From Lantana camara (taxonomy: Eukaryota; Streptophyta; Magnoliopsida; Lamiales; Verbenaceae), in NCBI GenBank assembly GCA_037501455.1, contig CM074857.1:110951501-111015500 (forward strand): DNA of 64,000 nucleotides, read 5' to 3'. Under the pieces are notes generated by a model. That model ran no database searches. It saw only the letters and a list, made by a program, of their open reading frames with translations, and was not told the DNA's origin. This document shows, piece after piece, positions 23,364 through 38,362 of the stretch (within the stretch, counting starts at the first letter, position 1; each line of letters opens with the position of its first letter). Both the position numbers and the translations under genes were made by a program.

Positions 23364-26300
23364 AGGGCTGGTTGGATGTGTGACGGGTTATTGTCTTTGC
23401 ATTCAGAAATCTGGTTTGTGCTGTCAATGTGTGGCTATATAATCTGCCGTAAAGATGCCTTTTCTGGAGTCTGACAAAAGAAACAGGTTGATTGAGGACA
23501 CAATTCTTGGAGTACAATTCTGATCAGATGTAGTTTGATTAGAAAGAAGGTTGTCGCTTGAGGCAGGCACTCGGCTGCACAGCTGGAGCTGAGGAGAAAT
23601 ATAACCCTAATGATTTTGAGAATTGAGAGGGAATACACATACATGGCTTGGTATTTTGTCAAGGGTTAGAAAGCTGAGCCTATTACTTCCGGTAAGAGCA
23701 GCCACTGCTTTAATTTTTGTACAGCATGTTCAGACAGTTCTTACCTTATTTAGCTGGAGATGTAATTATTATCTTATACACATTTACTAAGTTGGATGAT
23801 GACGACTAAAGTTTTAAGTGTTAGTGAGTGCAAGTATTGCTATCGCTTGATTGATGGAAGGATTAAGTGAAAAGTTGTTTGATCTTGATACATTAACGTG
23901 GGCCCAAGTGTTGCTTCTGAGTTCCAAGGTTTAAGTGATAGTTTTGGAAATAGTTGGATGTGCATGCTAATGTTTCTTTATGTTTTGATTGTTTGGCATG
24001 GAAGTTAGATTTCCTATTGTTACTGGTTTAAGTCACAGTTGCTACAAAGCTTGCTATGACCTAGTCATCAATGGGGATAATAACGCAGACATGCCTTGAG
24101 ATCTAGTTAAACTACAATGACTTTTCCTGTCGATGACCTTTTCTGTTTCCCCGTCTTTCATCTTTGTACGTATACTACTTGGCCGATATTACATGATGAT
24201 CAACATTTGATTTCAAATTTGTGACTATAATAGCATGCCTATGGCAAATAAACTTTGGTTTAAGTTTTTGGGGAAATTTTCAGTAATTAGTTCGTACTTA
24301 GTGTAACAAAATAATTTTTGAGGGAAGAATGAGTTAGGTTAAACCTTTGCCAGTGTAATTATTTCGTCTTATTTTGTCTGTTAAAATAAGACACTGATAA
24401 ATTGGTTTTTCATATAATGAGGTACTCCCGAGTCTTATACCCACCCTGCAAATACCAGGTTGCACGTTCAGCATATAGCCGAGTTTATCAAAAGGGCAAT
24501 GAATTTTGTTCATTCTTATACACTTGAGAAAGGAGAATATTAGCCCCATGTCCCCGAAGGGTCTTGGGCAGCAAAAGAAGTGGCTTGTCGTACATTTCCT
24601 TTTTTAATTTTTTGTAGTCGTGGGCATTTCAAACAAAATGGATTTGCAACTGAATATAGTCAAAAATGATTGTTGGGTAACAGCGCGCAATGTACTACGA
24701 GGAACCAAATAAATTCCTCCATAACTACGTGGTAATGCAACTTAATTTTATTTCGATAACAACTAATGAAGAAAACTAAATAAACTATCAGATTCATCGT
24801 TTTGTTTGTTTTGTTTTGTTTTACCTGATGTCTTTTGCTGGTTTTAATGGTATTTATTACATAACTATTACGGAATGATTGGTATGCATGATATGAAGGA
24901 ATAAAGCAGGAAATGAATGAATTTTGGAATGGAACGAACAATGAAATATGATTACTTTATTATAGCATTCCTATGATTAGTACATTTACCAATAAAGTTA
25001 AAAATGAAATAAAAATTTTAGATTCATATTATTTATATTATTCACAAACAAAAGCATAAATAATAATATTGCATATATTGTTCACAAATAAAAACAAAAG
25101 TAATAATATTGCAAATAGTGATGATTAAGTACGTGATTAAAGTATTTTATATATTGATATAATTTTTATTTTTTTATTGTGAGCAATCGTATGTTTTCAT
25201 ATTTATTATATTGTAACTATTTTACATCAAATGCATTATATATATAACATTCATTTTATACACTAATCAAATATATATGTGTGCACGCAGAGAGAGAGAG
25301 TGATTTATACATACATATAAATATTATAAAATGTGTTAATATTTTTATATTCATACTTAGATTATGTGATTTTGCTATATATAATATAATGTATGATATC
25401 TAAAAGTAAATTTAATATAAGTATCAAATTTAGTAATTATAAAATATTTAATCTATTAAGCATATCAATATGAATTTATAATTAAATAAAATAATATATT
25501 AAATATGTACTTTTAAATATATAAAATATTGTATATTTATACTTATATTTATTTTTACACATTTTAATACAATTTATTAAAATTTCAATGTGAATATACA
25601 TTCGTAATAATAAAAAATAATAATATAATATATATTTAATAAATATGTGATAATTATATAAAAAATAAATAAAATTTGAAAATTGGGAATGACTAACATC
25701 ATGGGTAGCTAAGGAAATGATAAATTCATATTTGTAGGAATGGATATTATCTTAGTAATGAATATTTTCAATTACATTTTATACTAATAAAGAATTTGGG
25801 AATGGACGTATGAATATTCATTCTATTCTCACCTCATTCCATCATATCAATGAGTGAATCACATAATCCTTATTTTCACAATTTGATTATCTGGTTTTAG
25901 AAATCGTATATCGTTGGATGCTTTTCTGAAAGTCATGTTGCGTTATTCTTCTTATTACAACGATTGTAATTTTGGAAAATAAATATGAATAAATCAAATT
26001 CAAGTCGGATTAACAACTTATCTCTAATTAGTATATTCCTCTCTTAATCATAAATTGAATTATTCATCCACGTATATAATCTAATCATAATCTTTGTACG
26101 TCTAACTTATCTTATTGAGACTAAGAATTATTACTCAATGAGTGATCAGACAAATATATTGAATAAACACAAAGAAAGTAAAAATCAATTAATATTTCAT
26201 ACTATTCAAAGTGTGACATTCTTGAACAGGGTCAAGTTTGAATTGACAACTTTGGGACGAAGTGAGAAAATGTTATAGACCTCGATCCAGTTAAAGTTTT

Positions 26301-26387
26301 TTGTGCATAATATTTCTATGTGATTTAAATGCTCTTACATGTTATTGTGATATTTTAAGTGATTTTTCACTTAAGCCTTAATGTTGT
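23364..26387. other. UPF1 3' region and intergenic DNA
   Basis: The UPF1 3' untranslated region begins after the stop at 23361-23363; its end cannot be placed. From about 24880 to 25880 the DNA is very A/T rich, with several GGAATG/CATTCC strings that could belong to a decayed MITE, but I found no clean inverted ends or target duplication. No gene is seen. Confidence 0.4.
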
Positions 26388-26667
26388 TGTGACATTCCCT
26401 TTTTTTTGACAAGTCAGGTATAATATCACGAGTGAGTTTATTTACGTGTTTGTGTTCTTTTAATTTAAATTATGTCTTATTTAATTTGTTTAATTGATTT
26501 AAATTGTTTTAAGTACTTAAATTGATATGCAATTCTTTGATCGTAATTGTTTTAATATGAATTCGGTGTTAAGCATGCTAATTTTATGGAATTAATTGAA
26601 TTACACGTTACATGGATTCAATTGTATGTTATTTGAATGTTTCAAGATTTAATTTGAAAATAGGTTT
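26388..26667 (+). mobile_element. 5' part of a plus-strand LTR (truncated)
   Basis: Starts with TGTGACATTCCC and closely follows the start of the LTR at 46959 (shared GAGTGAGTTTATTTACG and TTTAATTTAAATTATGT, then TTGATATGCAATT). The match is broken at 26668 by the minus-strand LTR described next. It probably belonged to the same family or element as the copy at 46959. Confidence 0.7.
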
Positions 26668-29600
26668 TGTAGCACCCCGAGCGAAGGGCATCACATACCC
26701 CGCACCATAGCTTGACACATGTAACAAAATGGGGACTCCGCACACGCACCAAGCTATAGCAAACAGGAGACAAACAAAATTTCACCTAAGTTAGGCGGTC
26801 TAGACCCTAATACAGAGTACGCAACAAATCAAAACAAATGCGGAAGCAACAGGATCAACAAACATACATATAACGATCAACTAATTCAAATAATACATAT
26901 GATACATGCCAAGCCCGCCACGGGCCAAAATAAATCATACAATTCTCCAAGCTCAAAGTCATACTCATATACATATTTATACATAGTACCAAAACGGAAA
27001 GTAAAGATGCAAGGAATGCAAAAGACTCGGACTACAAGACTCGAACAAAGCAAAAGACAACCACCTCCTAGCTCGAACTGAATCCTGAACCTGCAACTCA
27101 AAGAAACAAGGGGGAAAAGAAAACAAAGAGGAGGGGTCAGTCCTAATGACTGGTGAGGGGGCTAACACACGCACACGTACATATACATATGAGCAGAGCA
27201 TATTTAAAGTCAAAGAGTTTATGAACTGAGGCGTGGTTTTTGCGATCTAAAATATTTTCTCTCGTGATACTAGATATATAGAAGAGATTTAAGGCCGAAG
27301 GCCAAAGTCAACCAATTTTAGAAATTAGTAGTCTACTCCCGTTTCACGAGCCAAATTCATATTCAAATTCATACTAACTCGGCGAGTACGAGTCGTCCAA
27401 CCAATCCCCTTCATATTCATATTCAAATTCAAAGTCAAACTCTATCCAACCTCCGCCGTTTGGGGAAGAGAGGCGCGACCCCTCAACCCCCATTCAAATT
27501 CAAATAATGAGTTGGGGGCTAATCACTCCTACCCGCTCCTTCGACGTTCTTCGCCGGCTCAAGAAAACCCGCCTTCCCCTCGACCTCCCGAGGTTGGGCG
27601 AATCCTCTCAAAGGTGAAGTTGTGTTGATGGGAGAGCTCGGCGACCCCATGACCGTCCCGAGTTTCCATACCACTTCTCCATATTCAAAGTCGTAGGTTC
27701 AAATAGGGACCAAAGTCCATATGCAAAGTCCTAGGTGGAGTTGTATTGTCAAAGTCAAATTCAAATTCATATTCAAAGGCCTATCTTTCAAAGCCATATC
27801 TCGCTAGGTTCAAAACCAAAACCAACCCTTTTCAAAACAAAAGAACGAAAGCATAGTCTTACGTATATATAAAAATATTTTTCAAGTGTTTCATAACAAA
27901 AGGGCCAAATCCCTCAAAATACATATCAAACACGTATCTAAATACATATATATATGCGTAAGTCGCAAGCGGGCTCAAAACACATGTAGGGTTGTAGGTC
28001 GAAGTAACTAAAAGAAAGAAAACCTCATCTTAATGAACAAACCGAACAAAGCAAGCCCGAACACACCTATGGAGCGGCTTCACACGAACAAGCTACTCCA
28101 CACGGACAACCTAAACACCAAATACAACACTAAGACTCAAAATGAACCATATAGACGCTCGGCAAATGCAAAAGGATGCAAGTGATGCAAAAGAGTCAAC
28201 AAGAGATAGCACGTCGAACATTCAAGTTCATATTCGCATATGTGCATCGAAATCACATCATAAATGCAAAACATAAGGCATAGAAAAGTACACGAAAAGC
28301 GGAAGAAAATCACAAGGAGTGGTTCAGGACAAAAAGGGACCAAAGACTGGAAATTCTCGAAACGTACAAGCTCCAAAGAACTAGGAATATCTTGAGTTTG
28401 AGAAGTGAAAATTGAGTTTTGTTTGTGGAATATGAAACTAGACAAATAGGGCTTTCCAACGGTATATAGTTCAAATCGTGGTTCAAAGCGATCCGAAAAT
28501 GGCGTAGGTTTGAAGTTGAACAAAAGCAGAATTCCCACGAAGTGGTGACACCAAAATAGAATGGTTATAACTCACTCCTCAGATATTATTTTGAAGTTAT
28601 TCCAACTGGAGAATACTCTACACTCAAAGAAGATTATGTGGTCCAAATTTCATGTCAATCGAAGCTCGGATGGATGGTCAACGAAACGAAACAAACTCAA
28701 ACACCAAGTCTGAGGGGGACTAACGGCCATTAGTGAGGTCAGAAACTCAGGGTCCACTAACGGCCGTTACACCCATTTTGTGCACAAGTGCACTAACGGG
28801 AGTTAACGGACCCAGACTTTATCTTCTTCGCGATTCCACCCGCAAAACACTCATAAAACTCATCCATACACACACCAACAACAGGGGAAACGTCGGTAGG
28901 GGCTTAGGGATAAAAAATCACACGGAAATGAAGCTAAAAACGAGCACACAACTCAACGAGATCAACCGACACTTCAAGAAAGCAAAAATCATCAATAAAA
29001 ATCCCCATTCTTGACAAAAGCTTCAAGGTCCTCACATGGCAAGTCTCATAACACATACCCATGATCAAATACAAGACTAAAGATGGAACAAGGAAGCAAG
29101 AAGGAATACAAAACAAGTCTCAAAGTAAGAAATGAAGCAAGGAGGAGCAAGTTTTTCAAATTTTGACATAAACCCACCACTACTCATACATATCTCCATC
29201 TACCAATCAAACCATGCTCAGAATAAGAAATTTATGGATCAAATGAAGCATTAAGTGAAGTAGAACTAAAAAATATGGTTACCTTCAAGAGATGGTTGAG
29301 TATGGAGGTCTCTTGAGCTCAAAATGGGTTAAAAAATGGAGCTGCTCTTGTTGCTTCTCTTTTTCTTTTTCTTTTCCTAGCTTGGATTGAAATTTTGACA
29401 TGTGGGGAGAGAAATGAGTGTGTTGTGTTTGTGTTTGGTAGGTGAAAAAGGTCAAAACGGGTCGGGTCAAGTCAAAACGGGTCAAATATGGCTAAAACGG
29501 GCGGGTTAGAGGATTCGGCGCATATGTCTTAGTTCGGTGAAGTCTCAGAGGTCCAAACGGGCTTAAAACAGTATGGGGATAATTCCATTGGATCCGAATC

Positions 29601-30037
29601 GTTGAAATGAGTCCAACGGTGGTGTCCAAATTTGAATCCGAATTCCCAAACTCAAGTTACTCGAACCGAAACCCAAGGTGCCCTAATTTGCACTTAAGGC
29701 CCTTAAGTCCATAAAATCACAAAATAGGTCAAAGACCTATCTAAACAAGTCTCAAAGCATAAAATAAATACATAAACAAGTTCATAACACATATATAACA
29801 ATTATTTCACATAGCCACATAGTTCGGAATCGAAGTCGGAATCAAACGGATCAAACGGGGTTAAAGAAGCACATAGAGCAAAATTCAAACACTTAAATCA
29901 AAGTTCTTGTGTTTAAATCAATCATATTCAACATATATCACATAATAAACACATAAGAGCATAATTAAATAATTTAAATGCGTATATAGCTCACTCATGA
30001 CGTCATACCTGTACGACCGAACTGACGAGCCGTGACA
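26668..30037 (-). mobile_element. Long LTR (3' LTR) of a minus-strand Ty3/gypsy-type element
   Basis: On the minus strand it begins TGTCACGGCTCG at 30037 and ends GGTGCTACA at 26668, the TG...CA form of an LTR. A purine tract (AAGGGGGAGAGG, 30050-30039) lies just outside its start, which makes it the 3' LTR of an element whose body lies to the right. Near its start is TGACGTCA (29998-30005). Length is about 3.4 kb. No target duplication can be tested because the other end is not identified. Only short random ORFs occur inside. Confidence 0.7.
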
Positions 30038-30038
30038 A

Positions 30039-30050
30039 CCTCTCCCCCTT
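30039..30050 (-). other. Polypurine tract next to the minus-strand LTR
   Basis: The minus strand reads AAGGGGGAGAGG directly before the LTR start. This is the plus-strand priming site of LTR retrotransposons and fixes the orientation of the element. Confidence 0.65.
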
Positions 30051-31555
30051 AAAAAGGAACTGTCCTCAAGTCCTACCGCTGTGTCTCGAACAACTTCTAG
30101 GAACGAAGCTCAGTTCCGCGCTTCCGCTGTGCTACTCTGATTCGGTTTTCAAGCGGCTTCTCGAATTTTCAAATTCGGCCACAAGACTTCCGCTGAAGAA
30201 AAACTGCCATTCTTCAACTCTAGCCTTTTCCAAACCCAAAACTCTAACCGGTTGTACACGAACGTCGAACCCCTTGTAGGAGATACTTTTGAGAAGTCTC
30301 GATCTCCCCCTTCGAACTCTAGGGGTCTTCTACTCTGAACCACAAAGCTCTCAAAACCTTGTTGAACAACCATGCCAAGAGAAGATGGTTAACTCATTGA
30401 AACGAGCAACCACTCAAATCTCATGGATGTCTCCTTAGCCTTAGCAAGCCGGACACAAAGTCCATAGCCGCTTGCTCCTGCTTCCAAATAGAATTCGGAA
30501 GTAGCGTCTCTTCTTATGCCAGTACACCAAAACCGGTTCTTCAAGTCCTCGAACAACCTTCGAACCATGAGTGGGATAAATCTTGTGACCTTGCACTTCT
30601 CAGGGCGTAGGCTACAATTCTTCCACTAGCCACACACAACCAAAGCCTTCCTTAGTGCATCGGTTGTAACGGAGTAGCCTTAGGTACCTTCGGTTATGGA
30701 AAAGCAAGTGCCGAAAGCAATTCTTTTCAAACGCCTCTTCCCACTCAAACCATGCCTCTTTCTCATCATACATGTCAATGGGTTGGCAATCTTAATGAAG
30801 ATTCGCCTAGTGTACCCCACTAGCATAAGAGACTTCTTACTTGAGGCAATTCTCGATTCTTCTACTCAGATACGTAGCCGGTTATACCCTTGCCTAAACT
30901 AAACTCGGCGCGGACCACGAAACTCTGGAAAAGAACAAACAACTCTTCAAAGCAAGCAAAGGGTATTAATCTTCCACAGTTGACCTAGGTAGCTCACGGT
31001 AGCATATATTCATCCCAAAGATTCCATTTTCTTCTTTAGATAGAGCTAAAGAACTCCACGAAGAAGTACTTAAACGGATGAGACCACCTTCTAAGAGCTA
31101 ATCGAGCTACGTCTTCCACTAAAGATCAATGACAACCTCAATGTCCCTATCAAGTGGTAGAGGTCCCAACTTTAAAAAAATTCATCGAGAAAGTCTTCTA
31201 CGATCTTCGAGAAAGCCACATAGGTTGTTGTACCGTCCCGGACTAACCAACTGTTTCCACGAAGGATATAAACGGGCTAGCCTTCAATCTATTACCCGAA
31301 AATATCATTGAGCCCAAAAGGACCACCTAAAGCAACACACACTAACTCAACACGGTGCTCAAACAACCAACCTACGCCTAAGGTAACTCCGTACATCAAC
31401 AAGGCGTCTTCAAACAAGCCCGCTGGGCAACTCGGCCCTCACAACTCACCGAACACTCTCGAGCACTCAACGTCAAGAAGAGAGTTTGCATAAAAAGGAG
31501 TTAAACACGTAATCAACAAGCAAGCACCAAGAAGAAACAAGCAGAGGAAAACATC
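30051..31555 (-). mobile_element. Decayed internal region of the minus-strand LTR element
   Basis: Continues from the polypurine tract. No open frame longer than about 75 codons and no recognisable gag or pol motif remains in either strand. It is assigned by position only. Confidence 0.4.
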
Positions 31556-32200
31556 AAAGATGTGGGTTTCCCTGAGATTAAATATGCATGAGATGAGATG
31601 CCATGAATGCTTAGTGTACCTTTCACCATATCGATCCAGTAGGTGGCCGTACCCTGTAGAGACCGTACCTCGATCTCTAGATCGATTTATGAGTCATCAG
31701 ACAAGTACGTGCCCTAAAGGATCTCTGTCGGGACACGCGTCACCATATCATTCCCCAGGACAAGCATACGAGGAAGCATTAATTGCTCCTCAATACCTGA
31801 ATTACCCAAAAGGGAAAAAAGTGCACTGAATGTACAACCACCGGTCGGGTCGATTATAACTGATAGTCCCATCGATATACGACGCCATTAATAACAGTTG
31901 AAAGTACACCTACTACTCTGTTAATGAGCCTAAGGCTATAAATACCACCCCTCATGAACAGTTGTTTGTAAGCATTCAAGAGCATTTAATATCATTTATT
32001 TCTCTCTCTAGATTACCATATACTGACTTGAGCATCAGAGGGTCTACACCGGTAAAAACCCCGACTGTTTTACCCTTAGGTGTTGAGTGTTTTGCAGATC
32101 GAGTAGAGCGCACTTAAACAAATTCTTGACAGATCAGACTAAGACATCGAATCAGATCGACCAAGTTTTAGCACGATCACCCTTTATTTCCTATTTAATA
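31556..32200 (+). mobile_element. Gypsy-like LTR fragment with promoter
   Basis: A plus-strand segment with CTATAAATACC at 31936-31946, followed by a CTGACTTGAGCATCAGAGGGTC string (32020-32045) that resembles the R/U5 region common to many dicot gypsy LTRs. Ends and target duplications are not visible. Confidence 0.45.
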
Positions 32201-34998
32201 TTTAATTTTCAAGTGAAAGACTCATTTATGCAAGTGGATAAACTCTTAGATTGCTCTCCTACCCTCCACGCTTCAATATTTGCAAGGTGAGGGGCTTATT
32301 CACAACTATAAATACCCTCCCAAGTTCATTCATTCCTCTTGCACCTCATGTTGTGTTGACAACACCTTTTCTTCCTCTCTTTCCCCCTCTTGGCCGAGAA
32401 CACCCCAAAAAAAAAAAAAAAAAAAAAAAAATTTATGATATGGTTTTATGTTATATTTTGTTTAGCTTAGGTTTTAATTAAGTTATGCATTATATTATGT
32501 TTAGGTTGGGTCTTAGGGTCTTCCCTAAGCCATATAGGACTTTATTTTATGCATTTATGGTATAGTTTTTTGATTTAATTGTTTATAATATGTTATGAAA
32601 TAGTTTAGTATATGGTATGAGCATGCTTTAGGGTTGTTATATGTTGTATGTTGATGTATGTTTATGATAACCTATGATTAATTGTGTCGTTACATATTGT
32701 CATTTAATTTAATTGATACATGTTACATGATTTATGCTCATGTTATGCTATGACTTATGTAATGATATGATCTTACATTGATATATGATTCATGTGTTAT
32801 AAATTGAGCATATGTTATGGTATGGATTAATGTAATAGTGCCTTACCTTATGTTATACACTTGAATAGTGTCACAACTTATAACCTAAGATAGAATAGTA
32901 CATCATAACCTTGTGTTATGCTTTAATTAGACCTTGTAACCTTAGTTATACTTTTTAATCTAGATCACACTTGCTCTTAATAATATGAACTTGAACCATA
33001 GGTTATAATCAAGATCATAATTTGATTAGAGTGTGAGTGTGGTGTGTGTATGCCGTGTGTGCGTGTGTATAGTGTATGGGTTTGACGCGAACCCTTTGAC
33101 CCAACATGTGAATAGTAACCTTGAATAGTAACTTTATATAGTGATCTTGAATAGTACTTTTGAATAATTAAATGAAATAAAATTTGGGATTCCTAATTAG
33201 ACATTTGCACTCAGGGTTTCCAACCTCGGGTCTAAAATATCTTTTCAAAATGTATTTTCTTTTGTGGACTTGTTTCATAACCTTAGAGTTATATTAGGAT
33301 TCATAATTTGATTAATACCTAATCGGTTTTAGTAAGATCATAGTCCCACGTTAAGATAACTCACTTTAATGTATTCCTTTGTGTGTTACCTTACTTCTAA
33401 TACCTTAAATGGTATTACTCTCTTGTGTTATCTATTCCTTATGTGACTTCAACATTCATATGCATCATATAGAGTGAATCTTAGTTCTTAAGCTCACTTT
33501 AGTACATCACTTACAGGAGTTAAGGTTGAGCAATGGGATCCCCAGGGCACTGTTTAATCATACTACGTACCTTTTGCTATCACTAGGTGAGGTTAAACTA
33601 TTTCAACTGGAACCATGATTATATCTATGACATCAAATGTTTTCAAAACCAACACCTAGTTCTTTCAAAGCTTTACTTTAAACTATTCCCTTATCGGGCA
33701 ACTCTTTCATAGATCATTTACTTCAATCTCATTTATTGATTCAAACAATCATATTCATTTATTCAAAGTTATTTCATTCATCGTTCAACACCATTGTGTC
33801 ATTATTCAAAGTCATTCAATGACTTCATTATATTCAAGCATTCGGATTTACTCCGAATGTTCATTCATATGCAAGCATATCATCATCGTTATTAGGCCCG
33901 CCGGTTATGTGTGGAAGTGATGCTCGGGAGGTGAGCGCCAACGACATCACTGATACAGGTCGTCACCATTAGACAATTGACACCGACTTTAATCGGAGGT
34001 TGGTTAAGTCAGGACAATCTGTCAGGGAAAGGACCGCGAATATTTTCCCATTCATCATTTATTAATCACCTAGGGATAGCTACCCGAAGTGACATCGGAG
34101 AACAGTGGTGAATGTGTGTATGTTCAAGGTGTTGTTGATCTCAGTCCAACACCTCTCATTGTTCTTTGTTTTCAAGGAGTTAAGGATGGAGAAGCCTAGC
34201 TTGCGAGCAAAAATCATTTATAACCATTGATTCATATTTATCGAAGTTATCCTTTACCCCTATCCCGTTTTATGAAAATCATATGAACCAAATCATATCA
34301 TTGTGTGTGCGCATGTGACATCATTGTTTTCATAACAAATGTTTTCTTAAAGCCTTTATCTTTTAAATCATTATTCAAGGTAAACTTTATCATTCAAATA
34401 TCCTTTCACTTTACAAGTATTTCTTTTAAAGTACTCCCTCACTTAGTCACTTTGACTAATACCTCTACCTGTTTTCTGGTCTCATGGTTTCAGGTCTTGC
34501 AGCCCTGTGCTAGAGGTATCTTGAAGCTCGAGAATGTCTATTTTGCTCAAGTCAGGACTTATATGTTATCAATCTATTTTGTGTCCTGTATTATGATTTA
34601 TGGCTGCATTCATTCCTAGCCTTATTATTGTAATTTGAATACACTACTACTTATATTATGCTCCCATGACATTGTCCAATCCTTATAATATCATTACTTG
34701 TCTCTTCTGCTTATACGTGTCCTATTTGTTTATCTTATGTGCTCATTACTTGTCACCACCAAGCATGGATTTAAAAGTTATAAATTTTACTGATTTTCGC
34801 TGCATTATCATTTAGCATCATCATTATCATCATCAACCGTTCGCCGGTGTATTTGTTAAGTGATGGCTTACACTATCATTTGATGAGTATAACGGTGCGG
34901 GGATTGGAGAGTTCCTCTCCATATATTTATACCAAGTGAGCGCTATATAACAAGTGTAGGTCCTTTATTAATTCTACTAATTCTTCATATGCTACTTT
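32201..34998 (+). mobile_element. Likely plus-strand LTR or LTR-derived DNA
   Basis: A TATA-like CTATAAATACC at 32306-32316 is followed by a run of 27 A near 32404-32430 and then more than 2.5 kb of non-coding DNA. The later part (33890-34060 and 34430-34530) has the look of the LTRs elsewhere in the window, such as a CTCACTTAGTCA string before TTTCAGGTCTTGCAG. No clear ends were found and no gene is seen. Confidence 0.35.
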
Positions 34999-37900
34999 TG
35001 TAACCCCAACATGGACCGGAATTCAACTGTCTAAAGTCGGCATCCTTTTGAGTCCATATCAAAGATTACAGAGTTAGCTCATATGAGACATTACAGAATC
35101 TCAAGTCAAAGGATTATTAATCACGTCATTGACTTGTGAGATATTTCCTAATCTGGAGGTTTCTTGGAAACATCCTTTCCCATTTAGGAATGTTCTCACG
35201 CGGGACATCTCAGTGATACAGTTCTTGTAAGAATCACCTTTATGTATTATGAACGCATCATCATATGCACTTTACACCCCATGAAACCGGGAGATCCTTC
35301 TTAAGGACTTAATCACATAAGCAAGTCTTAACGGAGTCAAGGTCGACACTCCCACCGTCTGTCGAACTCATCGACTTAGAGAAGTTTCTAATCCTCACCT
35401 ATGGAGTTAAGATCTTCTTTCATATGTCGATCTCATAAGGTCAAAGTTTTTAACAGCCTTATCGGATTAGGGGAGTTCAAAACACGTAAAGACAGTCAAA
35501 CCCAAACAGACACAATAAGCACATAAAGAAGTATTGCCTATGAACAAAATCATTTCATTTATTACTCAAAGATTGTTTGTGATTTTACAAGCACTACAAA
35601 AAAACAGTCATTTCCAGACAAACTTTCAGACGATTTCGTCTGGAAAATTCAAATTCCGACGAACTTCCGACCAACCTCAAGTCGTCTGAAAAACACTCGT
35701 CTGAACCTATTTCAGACGAACTTTCAGACCAAATTTCCGACGAACATATATTCCGGCGAACTTTTCGGCCAAATTCCGACTAAACATTATGTCGTCCGAA
35801 ATCTATTGAGTTCCGACGAACTTCCCGGCCAACCTTCCGACGAATTTCCGATGCAACATACCACCACAAAATTTGGACCAATTTTATTCAGACGAACTTT
35901 TCGACGAAAAACTATTATTTTATTAGTTTTTCTAATTTTTCAGACGAACTTTTTAGAATTTTATTTTTTTAATAATATTTTTCAGACGAACTTCAGACCA
36001 ACTTTCAGACGAACTTCAGAATTTTATTATTTTTTTATAAATCCAGACGAACTTTCAGACGAACTATCAGACGAACTTTTTAGAATTTTATTTTTTTAAT
36101 ATTATTTTTCAGACGAACTTTCAGAATTTTATTATTTTTTTGTAAATCCAGACGAACTTTGTCGTCGCAAATTCAATTTTTTTTTAAAATATATTTTCGA
36201 ATTTTTTATTTTTAACCTGTTTTTAATAACATTTTTTGTCAATTGTATCCATATAAAAACGATTATTAGAAATTTAATAATAGAGATAAATTTGACAACA
36301 TTATAATTGCAAATCCTTCAACGATAAATCCGTACAAGAACGTCCAGCAACATTATAATTCCAAATCCTACATAGATAAATTCGTACATGAAAATTGACA
36401 AATTCTAACAACTTGAGAGCTTCTACATAATAAAAGGAGTGCTACAAGTTTCAATCTGATAACCTTTTTTTCAAAACATAAAACAAATATGTCATAGTAG
36501 TTTTGTTCCTCTTCATCACTTGCTTCTTCTTCTAAATTCATCAAGTTCCTTTTCATCATAAAACAAACCTTTTTTCACTGCTTCTTCTAAATTCTCTTTC
36601 ATCACTTGCTTGTTCATCGATCTGACATAACATAAAATACAACAAAAATCAAGCGTATAAGCACCAATTCCACTTGAATTTAAGAATTTAAACTAACTCA
36701 ACAAACACTCATGCAAGAATCTTCAAATTCAAGAATCAAACTAAAAACAACATAATTAGACATGAAAAAAAAATCTCTCACTGTTGTTGTATCACTATCC
36801 AAAAAACAAACATAACTCATCGTTATAATTCATCATTCATCATTCATAACAAGAATCAAACACAAAACAACCTAGTTCGTCATTCACACTAACCTGTTTG
36901 GTCATCTGATTGGCCTCGTACATTGGAGTTTGCATTAATCTGGTGTTCAAACATAGTTGTTATAACAGAACAATAAATTATTATAACAGCCTGAAGCAAC
37001 CTCACCTGTCAGCCTACCACTCACTGCAAGCCTTGTCTCCCCGATTCTTCAAGATATTGCTACCTATTTGGTCAAAAAACACTCAAATCATTAGATCCAC
37101 CGGGAATTGACTATCAGTGTTAGTATAGCATATATCCATCATGTAAAGCACAATGATCTAGTTAACAACACTTCATGCAAAAGTGTTAATTCTTCAAACA
37201 AAAGTGGCAGAATGTAAACTTCTCTGGATTTGACATTTAATACCTCATCACAACCTAGCAAAACTGTTCATTAAATTCCAAACCAGAGTATATAACATTA
37301 ATTCATGAAAATAATTGCAACTATATAAACAAAACTGCAGCTTAAAATTCCACTTTCAAAACTACACACAAACTTCATGTATTTCAGCAGATGCAATTCA
37401 CAAACAAAAGGCATACACCTTCCAGTTTTCAATCAATTAAATGCGACTACATATTTTGTTAATTTGTCAAACAAAAGTGGCAGAATGTAACTTCATATTT
37501 GATGTCAAACGTACACAAATAATCAAATTTCAGGAGCTTTTCATATCAAAAGGCTGTAACTTACAGAATCTGCAGTTCGGATAACTCGTTGATGTCCGAT
37601 GATAGATGCACGCTTAAATTAATGTTTCTTAATATTCTGAAACAAAGTCTGAAGTTGTTAGCTTTTCAATCTATAATGAAGTAAAAAAAACTGAAGTAGT
37701 AAGCTTCTCTATTCAAACAAAGAACCTAATATCAAGAAACAACAAAAAGATCAAAAGCTTTCTAGTTTCAAAATTGCTAATTAATCCGGAGTAAGCTATA
37801 GTTCTATTTTCATTTTCAGCAAAGCCTTTGAAAAGCATTTACATAGTCTTGTTCTTATTCAGGATGCAACACCACTTAACACAAGATTCAAGATACTCAT

Positions 37901-38041
37901 ATCTTGTCATGTACAAGAATTATTTTGGGCCGACAATAAAAGGGGTGCAGTGACTTTCATGGGCTATGATTAATGTGGCTCACTAAGAAAACCATATCTT
38001 GCACATTATTTGCTAAACCCATTTAATTGAACTATAATATA

Positions 38042-38220
38042 AGACTCAATTAACAGAAATCAATTATAACACATGTAATATTTAATTGATTTGGATAACA
38101 TATAATATAAATTAAACACATGTAATATTTAATTGATTTGGATAATATAAGAATCAATTAACAGAAATTAAATACTATTGATTTGGATAATATAAGAATC
38201 AATTAACAGAAATTAAATAC
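38042..38220 (+). repeat. Short tandem repeats inside the CACTA element
   Basis: Two interleaved units recur: CATGTAATATTTAATTGATTTGG and AATCAATTAACAGAAATTAAATAC-like strings, two to three copies each. No function is apparent. Confidence 0.6.
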
Positions 38221-38362
38221 TTACTTTGATTATCAGTAAAAAGAGAACTTCCCCTTCTTTTCAGCTTTTGACTTCTAGCTCTTTTCCTCTTTTGTCTTAC
38301 AACCAAGTTGGGATACTCCACGCAGCAGACCAGCAGCAATCTCAGCAACTCCAAAACAATAC

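Noticed and set aside
24880..25880. AT-rich block as a MITE
   Set aside because: GGAATG/CATTCC strings recur, but I could not find matching terminal inverted repeats or a target duplication.
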